Source of the DNA: Polyodon spathula
Lineage: Eukaryota; Chordata; Actinopteri; Acipenseriformes; Polyodontidae
Assembly: GCF_017654505.1 (NCBI RefSeq)
Contig: NC_054534.1
Coordinates: 15,509,693 to 15,573,692, forward strand
Reading direction: 5' to 3'
Length of the DNA: 64,000 nt
Made by a program: the position numbers and the translations under genes. The first letter of the stretch is position 1. Each line of letters begins with the position of its first letter. Shown piece by piece: positions 22,421-35,345 of this stretch. The notes below the pieces were generated by a model, which ran no database searches, was not told the DNA's origin, and saw nothing but the letters and a program-made list of their open reading frames with translations.

Positions 22421-22619
22421 ACAATGATGTCACAGGATCTGTCACAGATCATCTTAGAATAATACAGGTAAACTCATGGATGATGTACAGTCTTATTCAA
22501 AGTCTGACACCTAATGTATAGCACTGGCATTGTATAATTGCCATTAAAATGTTAGATTATTTTCATCAGTTGCTGAATTGTAGCTCATTTTTAATTTCAT
22601 GTAAGTGATGACGTCATAA
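22421..22619. other. Junction between LINE remnant and Harbinger fragment
   Basis: The LINE linker may continue a little further (a frame with NNDVTGSVTD). No Harbinger terminus was found on this side, so the junction is undefined. Confidence 0.4.
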
Positions 22620-23490
22620 GTACCTGTACATTAATGCTGTGAAAGGATTTCCTGTTCACAAAATCTGCCTCATTTGGTCCTGAGGGTGCCTTGATTGGGA
22701 TCTGACTGAAGTCCACAGCACCAATGATACTGGGGAACTCTGCATAATAGTGTAGCCTACTTAATAAACGATAACGATGGGATTACCTATTAATTAAATT
22801 GCATATAACCTAGTAAATTACCTGCGACTGCATAGAAGCCCTCTTTGATGGCGTTTCGACTTGTATGTCGTGAAAATGTGATGAACACATTAAGAAATAT
22901 CTTTAGGGGCAGATAGACCCTTCGGACTGCATGTCTTGCAGTGGCTTTGCTGATATTTTCAACATCACCAAATGAGTATAGCAATGCACCACTAGCAAAA
23001 AAGCGCAGCCCTATGCATATAGTCTGTGTTACTGGCAATGCACGGTTGCGCCGGGTGGTATGGGCAATGTACGGCTCAAGTAGATTTATTAGGTAAATGA
23101 TACCTTGCCAACTGAATCTGTAGTTCTCAAATACAAAACATCTGAATGATGCAAAGGATCTTGGCGATCTCTCAATGCTCTTTCCCTATGAAAAGCTAAT
23201 CTAATTAAAATTGCTCCTTGATCTATGGGATCTCTAAGGAAGGGCATTGCCATTTTAGAGGGGTGTGTCAAGTGCTTTCATTGGGTAGAAGTACAAGTTT
23301 TTATACACAGATCTGACTAACTTTAAGTTAGCCTGCGCTTGAGCAGGTTTAAGATTAAGGATGTGTTGCTACGGTAATTTATTCGGCTAGACTTTAAGCT
23401 TGCTTCGAGGAACGGAAAAAGCCAGACTTCTGTCAAGTTATCCTGAGTCATCCGGCTAACTCAGTTAGCCAGCTATGAGGAACAGGGCCC
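22620..23490 (-). mobile_element. PIF/Harbinger element, 5' part with one TIR
   Basis: Read on the minus strand the element starts GGGCCCTGTTCCTCATAG at 23490, a GGSCCTGTT-type Harbinger end, followed by short internally repeated words (TTAGCC, GGCTAA). A HARBI1-like transposase start follows, and similarity ends near 22620. The 3' half of the gene and the other terminus are absent. It lies next to the LINE remnant and may have truncated it. Confidence 0.8.
22625..23253 (-). pseudogene. HARBI1-like Harbinger transposase, N-terminal half
   Basis: A Harbinger DDE transposase fragment. Read from the ATG near 23253: AMPFLRDPIDQGAILIRL, RERALRDRQDPL, then after a frame change near 23090 LINLLEPYIAH, RALPVTQTICIGLRFFASGA, YSFGDVENISKATARHAVRR (a helix-turn-helix-like region), and VFITFSRHTSRNAIKEGFY. 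About 70 bases of intron-like or inserted sequence (near 22730-22790) follow. Then PSIIGAVDFSQIPIKAPSG with the first catalytic Asp near 22710, and NEADFVNRKS. The second Asp and the Glu are missing. HARBI1 is the domesticated vertebrate relative; this copy is an ordinary transposon fragment. Confidence 0.85.
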
Positions 23491-23535
23491 TGGCTTACAC
23501 AGATTGTCAACAGCACTTTTTTTTTTCCTCACCTT

Positions 23536-23626
23536 GATCTTCGTCATAGTCTCCCTCCTGCTCCTCATCATCATCCAGCAATTCCCCAGCTCTTTTCAGC
23601 TCAGCCTCAGTCCACATTCATCAGCC
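23536..23626 (-). other. Candidate acidic coding segment or exon
   Basis: On the minus strand an ATG near 23619 opens MWTEAELKRAGELLDDDEEQ and continues with an acidic tail, GDYDEDQ. It then meets CAAGGTGAGG, a good splice-donor sequence. The frame runs about 28 codons. It could be a first exon of a host gene or of the neighbouring Harbinger's second (Myb-like) gene, or chance. No partner exon was identified. Confidence 0.3.
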
Positions 23627-26019
23627 TCTAGAAGAATGTGAAGAATCGCCTTGGCATTTGGCAAACATAAACCAATTCATTCAAACCAGGTAATTCTTTC
23701 ACAGACAACCACACTTCCTTATTTACACTGGTAATAGCAACAATCAAAGCATCCCATTTAAAAAATATATATGCTTAAATATAAATGAATAAAAAAGTGA
23801 ACAATTAATGAAAACTCCCTAATTATCATTTACGCAACTGTCTCCCAAATTCTATTTTTATATTTAATATACATATCTCTAGTTAACATTTAAATAATGT
23901 GTATTTTAAAACCTGATATTGTGTTATCAGTTGCTTTTTGTCACACATGGACATTTTTTATATGTGCCAATATTTTTTATATGTCCTGCTTGTGCCATAT
24001 TAAATGAGGACTTTCTAATGTGCGTGTTCTTGTCTCATTCTGGTTACCCCCACATAACATGCAAAGCAAGGTACTGTACTACACTAGTACTGATGACTTC
24101 AACTGAAATAAGCAACTAAAATTACTTTCAGATTCAGACAAAAGATGTGTTTATCTTTTTACTAGCTGTGTATATTTCCAAGAGGCAGAAAACACATTAT
24201 GGGATGTGTTCACAATTGAGGTTTTAGTTTAGTAATAAGTTACTTTAAACCAGCAAAATAATTGCCAATTTGTGACATTACACACATACAAACAAAGATG
24301 AAAATGACATTAGATACACTTGATATCTATAAATTGCTCTGAACTGGTTTACTTTTGAAATTATATAACAAACATCAGAATGCATCAAAAATATATTTGT
24401 ACTTTAGCATTACCTAAAGTTTTGTTTGAAATTACTTCAAATGGAAAAACTCTTTCAAGCACCGAGACAGCGGTCTTCTTTGAACTTGTTTAAAACAAGA
24501 AGTGTTCCATAGATCTGACTCTCAACACTCCACTCTTCCAGCTTCTACGTTTCTACATATGAGGGGTTAGTATTTTTTTTAGAATAAGTGTTAAAAAGCA
24601 CAAGGCATTTGCCTATGAAGATCATCATTAAATAAAAACAAAGATACCATGGAAAAAAGTTACCTATGTTAATAGTACTGTAGACTGCCACAAATAAACA
24701 ACAAATTTAAAATACTCATTTCTTAAAAGTACCCTGTGAAACTAATCATACCTTTTATCCTAAAATCCTTATTCAGTTCAAAACTTAAAGCTAGACGTTT
24801 GCAAGTTGATGCCCTTGGTGTATAGGTATACAATGGAGAAATTCTTTTGACTTTCTGATAAGCAGCATAGCCATTACTTCATAAGAAAGAGAAGTCTGTC
24901 TAGACACTGTATTGTACATGGTTGTTTAAAGGAAATATAGATATGGGAATTACAGTATGTTCACTGCGGTGCTCAGAAAAATCAATGTTCTATCCTCACT
25001 TACACTCTTCCCATTTTATTTTTCCAACAGTGAATCCATTAAATTACTGAAATAACTAATGCTTATCAATTGGTGTATCAGCCTAATGTTAAAGGTCCTG
25101 TATATTCTCCCAGGCATTTCCTAATGCATGATACCACTTATGACCATTGTTTGGTTAGTATAATGTTTTACACTTAATGGACCAATTAAATAGTTTTGCA
25201 ACACGTTTGTAGCCCAATGCACCACAGAGTTGTAATATCACATGCCTAGGGTTATTGATCGTCACATGCCTTTTTGTATACTGTGTTACATGGAAAATGT
25301 CCCTGGTACAGTGGTACCTTGAGACACATTACAGTTTACAGCGTTTATCGTCCCATGCATCTTGAAGTGTAAAACCAGTACTTTATTTCTGTATACTGCT
25401 GTTTCTTAGCATTATGGTTGCTGCTTTAGATTTGTTTAATACCCTCTTTTCCTCTGCCGGTTTATAATGTGAGTGCTGTATTAACAAACATACTGCATTT
25501 TTTAAAATGTGTTTGTTGACTGACAAACTCAATTTTTACAGACAGAGTTAATTTACACTTGTTTTTGTGCACCTGAGCACACCTGCCCTCCCTCAGCCTG
25601 GTTGGACTTAATTTCTTTTAAAAAAGAAAGAAAGAAAAAACAACCCTGGTTGTTTCTTTTTAAAACTGATTCTCTGCACCACACAATTAAGACCTCAACC
25701 TTCCACAGAGCTCCTTTCACAAAGACCCAGGGGAACAGACTTTAGTGGTGACCAACAGATGCAGAACATTATAACACAGTCAGATGCTTATTTTAAAAAT
25801 GTCCTATACAAGAGGGTGCATCTGAACTACTATATGTTCTCTGTTCCAGCCTACAAATGACATTTATTTCTGAAACAGCTTCAGACAACTTCCCTCTGTT
25901 GCATTAATATTACTCTCCATTACTGAGCCAGCCAGCCAGGCTCATACATAGGTGATCAGTCATAGCCAAAGATAAAACTATGACAAGGTTTTGCTGATGA
26001 GACAGTCATTGTGTGTGGG
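23627..26019. other. Intergenic sequence, nothing recognised
   Basis: About 2.4 kb of AT-rich DNA without repeat families or coding motifs that I can recognise. Confidence 0.6.
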
Positions 26020-27040
26020 TAGTGCATTACAGTAGCCTTCTAAAATTAATCTTCAAGACTTGGTTACTGATTTGGTCATCTTTAATTACAGCATCTTCAA
26101 CAGGAACTTCCAATGCTGACTGATAGCTTTCCTTTATGACATCACAGCGGTTTAATTGAAGTACTGCACTTTGTTCTGTTTGCCCCATGTACGACCTGGG
26201 ATGTACTTTCTCAATGATCGTGCCTCTCTGTGCCCAGGAGTTTGTTGCATAGCTCTTCAGGTGCAGTTGCACTAGCAGATTGTATGTTCTTCTGTCACTC
26301 CCACTGTCTTATGACTTTCCTATGCATTTTTTGACTGTTTGCATGGACTTCTCCACTTACCCGTTTGACTGAGGGAAATTTGAATTTGAAGTTGTGTGAC
26401 AAAGTCCCAGTCTTTAGCAAGTATTTTGAATTTAGTGCTTGCAAACTGTGGCCCATTATCGACGAAGACCTTATTGAGTACACCATGTCTAGAAAAAATG
26501 GCTTTCATGCTGTTTATCACCGCTTCACTGGTTGTAGTGCTTAACATTCACACTTCTGGATAGAGTCACATAGTCTTTTCCTTGATGCATTAATACATCT
26601 ATGCCAACCTTCTGATAAGGCCAATGTATCATTGGGTGAGGATTCAGTGGTTCAGCTTGGTTATCTGGTCTGTATTTCGGGCATGATGTGCAATTGACTT
26701 CATGAGATATTTCGTGATTTCTGTGCCAATACATGACTTCATGTGCCCTTTTGTTACACTGTTCTATGCTTTTGTATACCACTTCTACACCACTGTTAGC
26801 ACTGCTACGCAGTTCCAGTATTCTTGTACATCTGGAAGACAATCCTGCTCTGATTGTGGCCAGCCCTTCAGTATTGTGCTTTTAAGGTTCCTAAAAGTCT
26901 CATCTTTCTCAGTCTCGGAACGTATAACTTCCATCTTTTGGTCAGCTACTGGCAAGGTTGTTGTGATCATGTCCACGTATGCTTGTATATCATTTGCAGT
27001 GCTCTCTTTTTGGAAGATTAGGTATGAATTTCCCATTTAA
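26020..27040 (-). pseudogene. Ty3/Gypsy retrotransposon pol remnant (integrase)
   Basis: Minus-strand remnant of pol from the end of the RNase H linker through integrase. In order: IQAYVDMITTTLP with the ILKGWPQS linker (27036-26785), CNKRAHEVMYWHRNHEISHEV with the CTSC pair of the HHCC zinc finger but degenerate His ligands, YQKVGIDVL (first catalytic Asp, about 26620), then after a frame change HGVLNKVFVDNGPQFAS (second Asp, about 26460), and a VEKSMQTVKK block with the catalytic Glu. The C-terminal part has SYATNSWAQRGTIIEKVHPR. Several stops and frame changes are present. No LTR, gag, protease or reverse transcriptase was found nearby. Confidence 0.85.
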
Positions 27041-28336
27041 TTGACCATGCCCATGAATCTCTGGGTACCTGTTATTCATTGCGGCTGAGACATTATCTTT
27101 ACTGCTGATAATGTCACCTGCACAAGCTTTCTTTTTCTCACTTTTTTCTGTCAGCCTCAATTGCTGCTAAATACAATTGAACACTGTTTAAACCTTGTAC
27201 ATAGCAATGGTTAGAATGAAAGATTGCAACATGATAATAAGCAACTAATCTTTATGAAAGCTATCATGAAAAATAAAGTATTTTAGGCTGGAAACATTTT
27301 ATAACAATCGTTCGGCATGACTGTATTTGCATTAATAAAGAGGAGTAAAAGTAAGACTTACGATTTAAAAGCCCATTTAATTGTTTCATAGAAAAACCCT
27401 GTAAATTGAATTAAAAAAAAAGTCAGCAGAAAATCAGAAGCCCTTGTTATAATAGGTTATAAGAGAATATAAAATGAGTTACACAGCTGTAGGGCATGTC
27501 TTTGAGTCACCTACAATTTAAGTTATAAACTCTCTAGTAACAAGCACATGGGTTCAATGCTTAGAGAACAAACACACACACACACAAATAAAAAAACACA
27601 CTATTGTCTTCCTCTAAGAAATTTGTGTATGTTGATAGTTCTGCCAAAAAAAACCTCATAAAACTGTGTTCTTTATTAGCATGTAAAGGATTACATACAC
27701 TAAACTCCCCGCCTTTCCTCCTTTAGCACTTTGGTTCACACTTAAGTAATGAAATGGGGTACTGTATTCACAGGAAATGAGAATCAAGGCCAAATCTCAC
27801 AGTCTCACAGCTTCCTCTAATCTACTTGATTTTAATTCCGATTTGCTAATCAGTTTTCTGTTAATCTCTCTTTATGATTTCAATTGTTCATGTTTAATAA
27901 AGATCAGTAAAATTCTAAAGTTATTACCAGTATTTGTCTTACTGTCTCTTTGAAATTATCATGAAAATCATACATGTAATCTTGTAATCAAGGTTACATG
28001 CATGATTTTCTGTATCTTGTAATAATACATGTTTTCATTTTGTAAGGTCTGATTTTAATTAATATGAGTCAGCCCATGCTTTACCATTCCTCCTGATGTA
28101 TTTTTGCATTATTACATTACAAAAGAATGAATTAAGATGTTTTTGTCAGCTTTTATGTGCTGTATGTCTTAAAAGTATTACCTTGATTTTAGCACAACAG
28201 TTTTTGTTTTATTTTCTCTTGCAAGCAAGAAGTTCAATGGGCTTGGGAAGCTTGTTTTAATACATCAGCCTTCTAATTACCTTGAGTTATGTACCATCTA
28301 AATGCAGTTGATTTCATACAGTAATGGACCTAGATC
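27041..28336. other. Intergenic sequence, nothing recognised
   Basis: AT-rich spacer with a short (AC)n run near 27572-27587. Confidence 0.6.
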
Positions 28337-28963
28337 TAGGATGATCATCTTTTCAAAATGCAAAAACAGGACACCTGCCATTTCTTATACTGGGCCATAT
28401 TTACATATTTTTTAAAACCTTTTTTTTCACTATTTCCCCCGAAGATCGGGTGGGTTAATGATTAGTTGTAGAGATTGTGAGAGTAAAATGATTAGAAATG
28501 GATGATTAGAAAATATTTGTAGCTTTTATTGTTGTGGACTATTTGGCTGTCACTGTAGTTGCTGCTCTGTCTTTACTCATTTTTAAAAAGGGAAACTCAG
28601 GAACTAACAGAAATGCTGCACTGACTGAAACACTTTACAGCATGTTGATGTAGAGTCGTTATCGGCATGGGATGAGATGCCGGTGTGGTTCAGTTGTGCG
28701 TACCACGAGAAAGATTTCTGGGAGACGCCTGGATATACATACATAGTTTTATTGTTTTAATTGGCGAGCGAGCGAGTGTAAGCTATTGCAAAATAATGCG
28801 GCAGGGACGATGCTGTGGTTTGACTGTGGTGCTAAACTATAATATTGCACTGTGTCTATGAATTTGGGACAAATGCCGTCCCGGAGGCATTAAGCCCGGG
28901 ACTGGGACTTGATCTTTACATTTTGGGACTGTCCCGCACAATTAGGGACGGGTGGTCACCCTA
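28337..28963. mobile_element. Non-autonomous hAT-like element, 627 bp, 8-bp TSD
   Basis: The left end TAGGATGATCAT and inverted right end TAGGGTGACCAC form the TIR. The flanks CCTAGATC (28329-28336) and CGTAGATC (28964-28971) match at 7 of 8 bases, the duplication length of hAT elements. The right interior holds short inverted words around GGGAC and GTCCC (for example CCGGGACTGGGAC, GGGACTGTCCCG), common in subterminal transposase-binding regions. There is no transposase ORF. Confidence 0.75.
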
Positions 28964-28971
28964 CGTAGATC

Positions 28972-29503
28972 TATGTTAACGTATGAAAAACAGGTTAATC
29001 AAATATATTGCCACAGTAGAAGCAGCTGTTGATGTCTGTAAAATATTAGAGGATTTTTCTTTTTGAATTAACTGGGGAACATTGTAGATATATCTTGTCT
29101 GACAGTTTTAGTTAGAAACATTTTTTATGCTGTGTTTACACTGCCACTTCGGACCTAAACCGACTCAGGTCCAACTGATCACGGAGGTTCTTATCATTTT
29201 TCATGTAGCGTTTACACTGTGGTTATGACCTGAGCTGGCTTAGGTATGAATGTGCGTGTATACCATCCAAATTACAACACGTGCTAGGTGACGTCATAAT
29301 GACCGCTGAAGGGATGACGAGTTTTCTCCTCCCCAAACCATGTATGATGCATAAGTATTTTTAGTTAAAATAGTTTAAGTAGCCACAGGAATACTGGAGA
29401 AAAAAAAAAAATAATAATAATTTACTGTATACAATTGCAGTTAACATTTTTTTTTTTTTTTTCAAATTAGCCTTGTTACAAATACGACTACTGCAAATGG
29501 ATA

Positions 29504-29565
<62 letters not shown>

Positions 29566-30202
29566 GTTATATAAGTACACTATCTACATTTTTGGTAATT
29601 ACTCAAAACATTCCGTTTCTTTAAAAAAAAAACGAAACGACAGGACCCCAAATTCGTAAAACAATTTTTATTTAAAACTAACATAACATGTAAAACACTA
29701 TTGTGTAAGAGATCAACTATAATCAAAAAGTTCAGAGAGGGGGTTGCACAGATCTTTCACAAGACCTGCCGCTATATCTCGGTATATGTATTTATTTTGT
29801 GTTACCGCTTATAGTGCACTATGGATTTGAGTTTCGCCTCGCAACGCTATGACAGCCCTGCTTTATTGCTCTCCCCAGTTCACGCCGCAGTTCTCATGTA
29901 AAAAAAAAAAAAAAAAAAAGTATTTAAATACCAATAAAAACAAACAACAAAAATATGGTGTGTTAAGGCGTGTTTGAAACTAAAACAATAGGTGGTTTAC
30001 AATAAAATAACTGTGAAAAACACAATCCAGGATAGTTTTTGTATAAAATTATTTTTGATAGCATTTTTTTTTTTTTTTAATAATTCTCACCGATATACTT
30101 AAATATTACACTTATGTCTCTTTGATGTCCACCGGTCTATGCACCTGTTTAACAAAGCAAAAAAGTTACCGTCAAAAGTTTACATAGCCCAATGCACAGT
30201 AT

Positions 30203-30205
<3 letters not shown>
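28972..30205. other. Intergenic sequence with (AAT)n at 29504-29563
   Basis: An (AAT)n array of about 20 units and several A or T homopolymers. GTTTACACTG occurs at 29133 and 29211 and again at 30528, near words such as ACCTGAGCTGGC and CCTCAAGCTGAGCC. An unclassified transposon between about 29130 and 30560 is possible, but the copies are direct rather than inverted and no ends could be fixed. Confidence 0.5.

Positions 30206-30262
<57 letters not shown>
30206..30262. repeat. (TG)n/(TA)n microsatellite
   Basis: A short TG run passes into about 27 TA units. Confidence 0.95.
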
Positions 30263-30265
<3 letters not shown>

Positions 30266-31150
30266 CATATTTGGGGTATCTACATAATGTTTGATGAACC
30301 GGTATCTACATTTTTGATGAAAACTAAATAATACAACTTAGACATTTACAAATACTCCCCAGTATAAACAGTTAACACATTCAAATATTCAGGATACTTG
30401 TGTATCAAGTTATTCTTCTCGTTTCGTGACGCTGCACCTGCACTGCAGCTTCTTCCTGTTTAGATTCCGTGGGGGAGGAGCCGACTGGCACTGATCTCGT
30501 GCGTGAGCCGTCCTAAAGACGGGTGAGTTTACACTGCCTTTCAGGCAGACCTCAAGCTGAGCCATCTTGAGAGATACTTTCTGTTATGTTTTAATTAAAC
30601 CTGTTGTTTATTTTCTTTCAAACACGCAAGTCTTCTGTTATATTTAAATAGCGAGTTTCATGCAAGCCTTGGGAAATGATTTAGCTACAGCTACTTAAAT
30701 TGCTCAACATGAACAGACTTGTAGTGATGATTTTCACCAACCTAATTAAACAAAAAAAATATCCCTTTGAGGTTCATAGTTGTCAATCATTCAGATGAAG
30801 GACAATATATGTGCACACACTGTTGAGAACATTATATATTTTCAGTTCCATTTTATAAATCATATAATGTATAACCTTCTCTGTAGTCATGGCAGATATC
30901 CAGACAAAGTACAGCAAAAAAGAAGCCCTCTTAGAGACAGATTTGAGGCTTAACAAAATCTCTGCTAAATTTGCACTTTTGTCTCAAGTTTAATTCTCAT
31001 AATATGCTTTAGATACTTTGTTCACTGAGTATTTGATTGACACATCCCCAAAGAGAAACAATCCTAGACTTTTTGGTATTGTATTGATCATTTTGTGTGT
31101 CATTTTCTTTCATTAAGTGATTGGTAGGCAAAAAGCTTTTTAAGCCTGTA
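30263..31150. other. Intergenic sequence, nothing recognised
   Basis: Apart from the GTTTACACTG word near 30528 no feature was seen. Confidence 0.55.
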
Positions 31151-31800
31151 ACAGTGGGATCTGTTACATGTGTGGGTCGTCACTGTATAATAACGAGGCA
31201 GACACAGCAGATTTAATTCAACACAAGTGCTGCCACTAGAGTACCAGCAATGGTAACCCTAGTGCCAGATTTAATAAAGAAAAGAAAAGTTTGCCACACA
31301 AGGCGAGTGCTAGTCTCACTAAAAGAGGAAGCTACTACACTACAAAAACCATCCCTGTACAGTTTGGGATCAGCGTCGCCTAACCCTATTGCTGTTGGTC
31401 CCGAAGTCCCGGCCTCCCAGTGGCAGTGGGTTGTTGCAATGGTCCTGGCTGAGCAGAGCTTTCACAGGCACAGTCTTGAAGTTAAAGAGTTCCGTAGTAG
31501 TAGTTTTCCTGACGCACGAACGCTCTCCTCCTGAATGTAAACAAAGCGCCCATATGTGTAGCATGGCAGTGCAGTCACCTCAAGCTGTGGCACAGACGCC
31601 TTTTGAACTGTGCGCAGCATTCCTGAGCACGGCCCCCAGCTAATCCCGACCTCCCAATCAGCTCAGTGCCGGTCGAGCCTAACTGCTCAATTGGATGCCT
31701 AGAAACGCGTCTCCGGTTACGCGTCCCAGCTTCACACGTCTGTGCAAGAACCAGCGACAGGTTTTTAGGAGTAGTTTGCTCTATAGATTAATGTGTTTGT
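31151..31800. other. Relatively GC-rich block, unclassified
   Basis: A 650-bp stretch with visibly more G, C and CpG (ACGCGTCTCCGGTTACGCGT near 31704-31723) than its surroundings. The short ORFs at 31250-31643 and 31695 carry no motif known to me. It could be an LTR, another dispersed repeat, or a CpG-rich regulatory region. Confidence 0.35.
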
Positions 31801-31990
31801 TTAACCACTTCCACACCATGGCGTACACATGTACGTCAAATGAAAACCCACTTACAGTGCCATGCCGTATGTGCGTACGTCAAGTTTCTATTCTATTCTA
31901 TGAGCAGTTTCTCAGTCTAATGTTTCAGGTTTCATTCTCTAAGGCAGTGCTAATACTGCGGAATGTGCAATGAAAGTCGGGGGAGGGCCA
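31801..31990. other. TTAACC-bounded sequence with repeated GTACGTCA words
   Basis: TTAACCACTTCC at 31801 is followed by TGTACGTCA and GTGCGTACGTCA, short self-complementary words of the kind found at piggyBac-like ends. Only one end is visible, so no element is called. Confidence 0.25.
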
Positions 31991-32004
31991 GGTGACATTT
32001 TATA

Positions 32005-32042
32005 TCTATATCTATATATATATATATAGCTACAGATATGTA

Positions 32043-32131
<89 letters not shown>
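32005..32131. repeat. Compound (TA)n/(TG)n/(TA)n microsatellite
   Basis: TATC and TA, then two (TG)n runs, then about 28 TA units. Confidence 0.95.
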
Positions 32132-32135
<4 letters not shown>

Positions 32136-34078
32136 TGCACTCCTTTAAATACCACTATATTGATAAGTGTTGTTGACTCCAAACAATGCTGAATAGGACT
32201 AGTGTTCAAGTTAAAGTTAAACAAACCTGTAACATCAATCCTGCAGATCCTGTGTGTTTAAAAACAGCACTGACATGTCTTGTGTAGTACTGTAGCTGAG
32301 TTAATACCCCCTCTGCAGATTTGGGCCATGAATCTCATTGATTTACTGGCAGAGAGCTTAATGCAGATTTATGTTTTTTAGAGTCTACAGTTTTTAATAA
32401 AGATTGTAATCAATCAACGCATCTCCACATTCTACTGTAAATGCATGCACTCAGTTGCATAACGCTATAACATTTTATGTTAACCTAATCTTAGAATTTA
32501 ATTTATATTTAATCAGTTGCTATAGTACTCATGACTTTCACATGCACCACTAGTGTACTAAATGCAGATTTACATGGATTTACATGATGTTAAGATATAA
32601 TTATATCAGATAACACAATGCTGTTTACACAGCCCATGTTTGTACCGTTATTTAATTTGTTATTTTAATATTCCTATTGTAAGTTTATGTTATTACAATA
32701 AAATGAAGGTGATCTGGGACCTGAATTGAGAAATTTTTATCTTGAGTTTTTATCATTGTGGGCTAGTCGACAGAACACCAAGAACAGATGGTGCCCACTT
32801 GAAGACCCCGAGGATGGATCCTATTTAGCTCAATTCAGATAGTTGTCATGCTGATGCGCTGGGGAGACAAAATAAGCTGGTCCCTGAAACTAGCATTACC
32901 CTTCAGCCATCAACACCAGGCAGAAGGATATCTATATCATCAGATGGAAAGAAACGCAAATGGATGGAGATGCAGATGGATCACATTAGTTTACTGTAAA
33001 GCTACATCATAGTTGGTGCTTATCTTGGCGAGAGCCGAGTTCAAATCAGCATGAAGTTTTAACATCTACTCTCATGTAATGGAAATCATAACATTTATTG
33101 CAGGCTTTCCAGTGCAGTTTTATTAGTTTATCACTGGAAATCGAGAAGTCATGATTCTTTGATCAACTGTTTACAGCATCATGTGCAAATAAAAATATAA
33201 TAAAACAATTTAAGCAGAACCTAATATGGGACACACAGACATGCAACTCCAACTATGTGACTTTATAACAACTTTATACATTTATTTACATTTTTAAACA
33301 TGCTGTGCATGCAAATCACACCACACTGGTATGTTGTTAAGAGTGAATATAACATTATTTGTAGTCATATGGACTATTGATACCACTTTTTCATTTATTA
33401 ACCAAGAAATGTTTAAAGCTTTGTGCACCATTTTATCAAACCTAATCTAAAGTGTGTCATACAAAATACTATGATCCATGAGATTAAAGGTTTTAGTCAA
33501 GTGTTATAGGATTGATTTAGTTACCTTTGATAAGCGCCAGGAAGAAGATATTAAGATTTCTTACTCATGTAATGCTGGTAGTGTTAAAGGATTAGCAATG
33601 ACATATTTCATGGTGTAATTGAAAACATGCCTGCACACTAATTAGGGAGTGCTACATTGGCCTTCTGAAAATTGGCAAGCCCATTTCAGTCAGCGACCCT
33701 TACTGGTCAAATCTTCTCAGGCTAGGCCCTTGTCTCCGGGGTCTAGAAGCTTGGTAACATCTATTTCTTACATAGGTGTTCCAATTGAAAATATTTGATT
33801 GTCTTAAATAGCAGGATGGCTGTTGAATTTCAGTCCTCAGAGCAGTAAGTGAGGCAACATTAAAACTCGGCATTCCAAATTACTGTATGTGGACAAGTTC
33901 ATGTAAGTCAGTTATCAACTTCTGGAAACCAAGGTCTTAGTGTTGGATAGTCCTTTTCTATTGTTTTACAATACCTATGATTTGTTTGAGTAGGATTTCC
34001 AGGAATTATCCCTTTTTATTTAAAATTATATTCCTTATCTCTAATGATGTGTTTGATTTGACTTTCACTGGTTGAGTA
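32132..34078. other. Intergenic sequence, no gene recognised
   Basis: About 1.95 kb. A stretch at 32750-33010 is less AT-rich than its surroundings and opens short frames without a known motif. I could not assign it to a repeat or exon. Confidence 0.5.
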
Positions 34079-35314
34079 CTGTTGTCCCACGTTATACCGC
34101 CCCCATTATAAGGCCATCCTCGCATACTGCCAGCTATTCTCTCTGAACAAATGTCACCAATATAAAAACAGAGCTAATTTTACCCGTTATATTGCTACCC
34201 CGCTGTGCGCCACCCGCCAACTTCCCAAGCCAAGCAAACGTAAATATAAGCATTGTAGTTTCCCTCATTGTAGCGCCAGTGAAATAATCATGGCCAATTA
34301 AAACAACAAAGTTATGCAGTTAACCTTTGACTAGCTTTTCTAATTCGTTGTTAACTGAAAGTTCATACCAATGTAATAAACACTCGTGCTCCCAAAGCAA
34401 AACAGAAAGTACAAAATGGCGAGTCGACCCTACATTTAACACCAGAGCAAAAGAAACAAATCTGCATGTATGCATCTGAAAATAAGAAAGCAAGTCAGCA
34501 AGACATGGCAAATGTTTTCTCGCCTAAGAGGCATATACTGCTAATCGAAGGACAGTTGGAGACATTCATATAGATAAAAACAAATGGTTTACCTTGATGG
34601 AACGGGTCGATTTGTTTAACCTGATAAAGGCTTCATGCAGTCTAAAATAAGTGACTTTTATAAACCACAGTAAATGTTAAAAAAAAAGACATGTGTTTGT
34701 TTACGTACAAGTTTTGCACAAATGAAGGCTGACTTAAACTAAAGCATCAGTTTTGTAAACAGCAGAATAGTTTTTTTTTTTTTTTTTTTTTTTTACTTTT
34801 CATTTTAAAAAAAGTGTTTGCCTGTACAAAGTCAACGTTTTTTTAACTGCTTTAAAAAAATCTGTTGAGTTTGAATTTCTTTGTGAAATAAATAGATGGC
34901 ATTATTCAATGGGGGATCTTCATCTGGCTTACAGTTGTGCCACAGTAAAGTTCAAATCACCAGGACAGTAAAAAAAAAAAAAAAAAAAAAAAAAAATGAA
35001 AAAAAGAAACTTAAATCGTATGCTTTTTTGCTTTTATGGAATTGTTCTTTGGGTGATTTGACACTAAATGAGTGTTTATTTATTTTATTTTTATTTTAAG
35101 TAGAAACTGCTTCTCAAAATAACAACGTATGGTTCATACAGATTAGAAAAGATAATAAAACCTCACTAGTAGACCTAATGTTGTGTTAAGAACTAGTACT
35201 GTAGTTTAAAAAAATAATATTAATGTTTTTTTAAAATGCCCTGAAGATTACGTAATTGCATAACTAAAAAAAGATAAAATGTTTGCATGTATTGCAAACA
35301 TAGAAGGTTGTGTG

Positions 35315-35345
<31 letters not shown>

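Noticed and set aside
29133..30560. Transposon bounded by GTTTACACTGCC
   Set aside because: The boundary words are in direct, not inverted, orientation and no target duplication was found.
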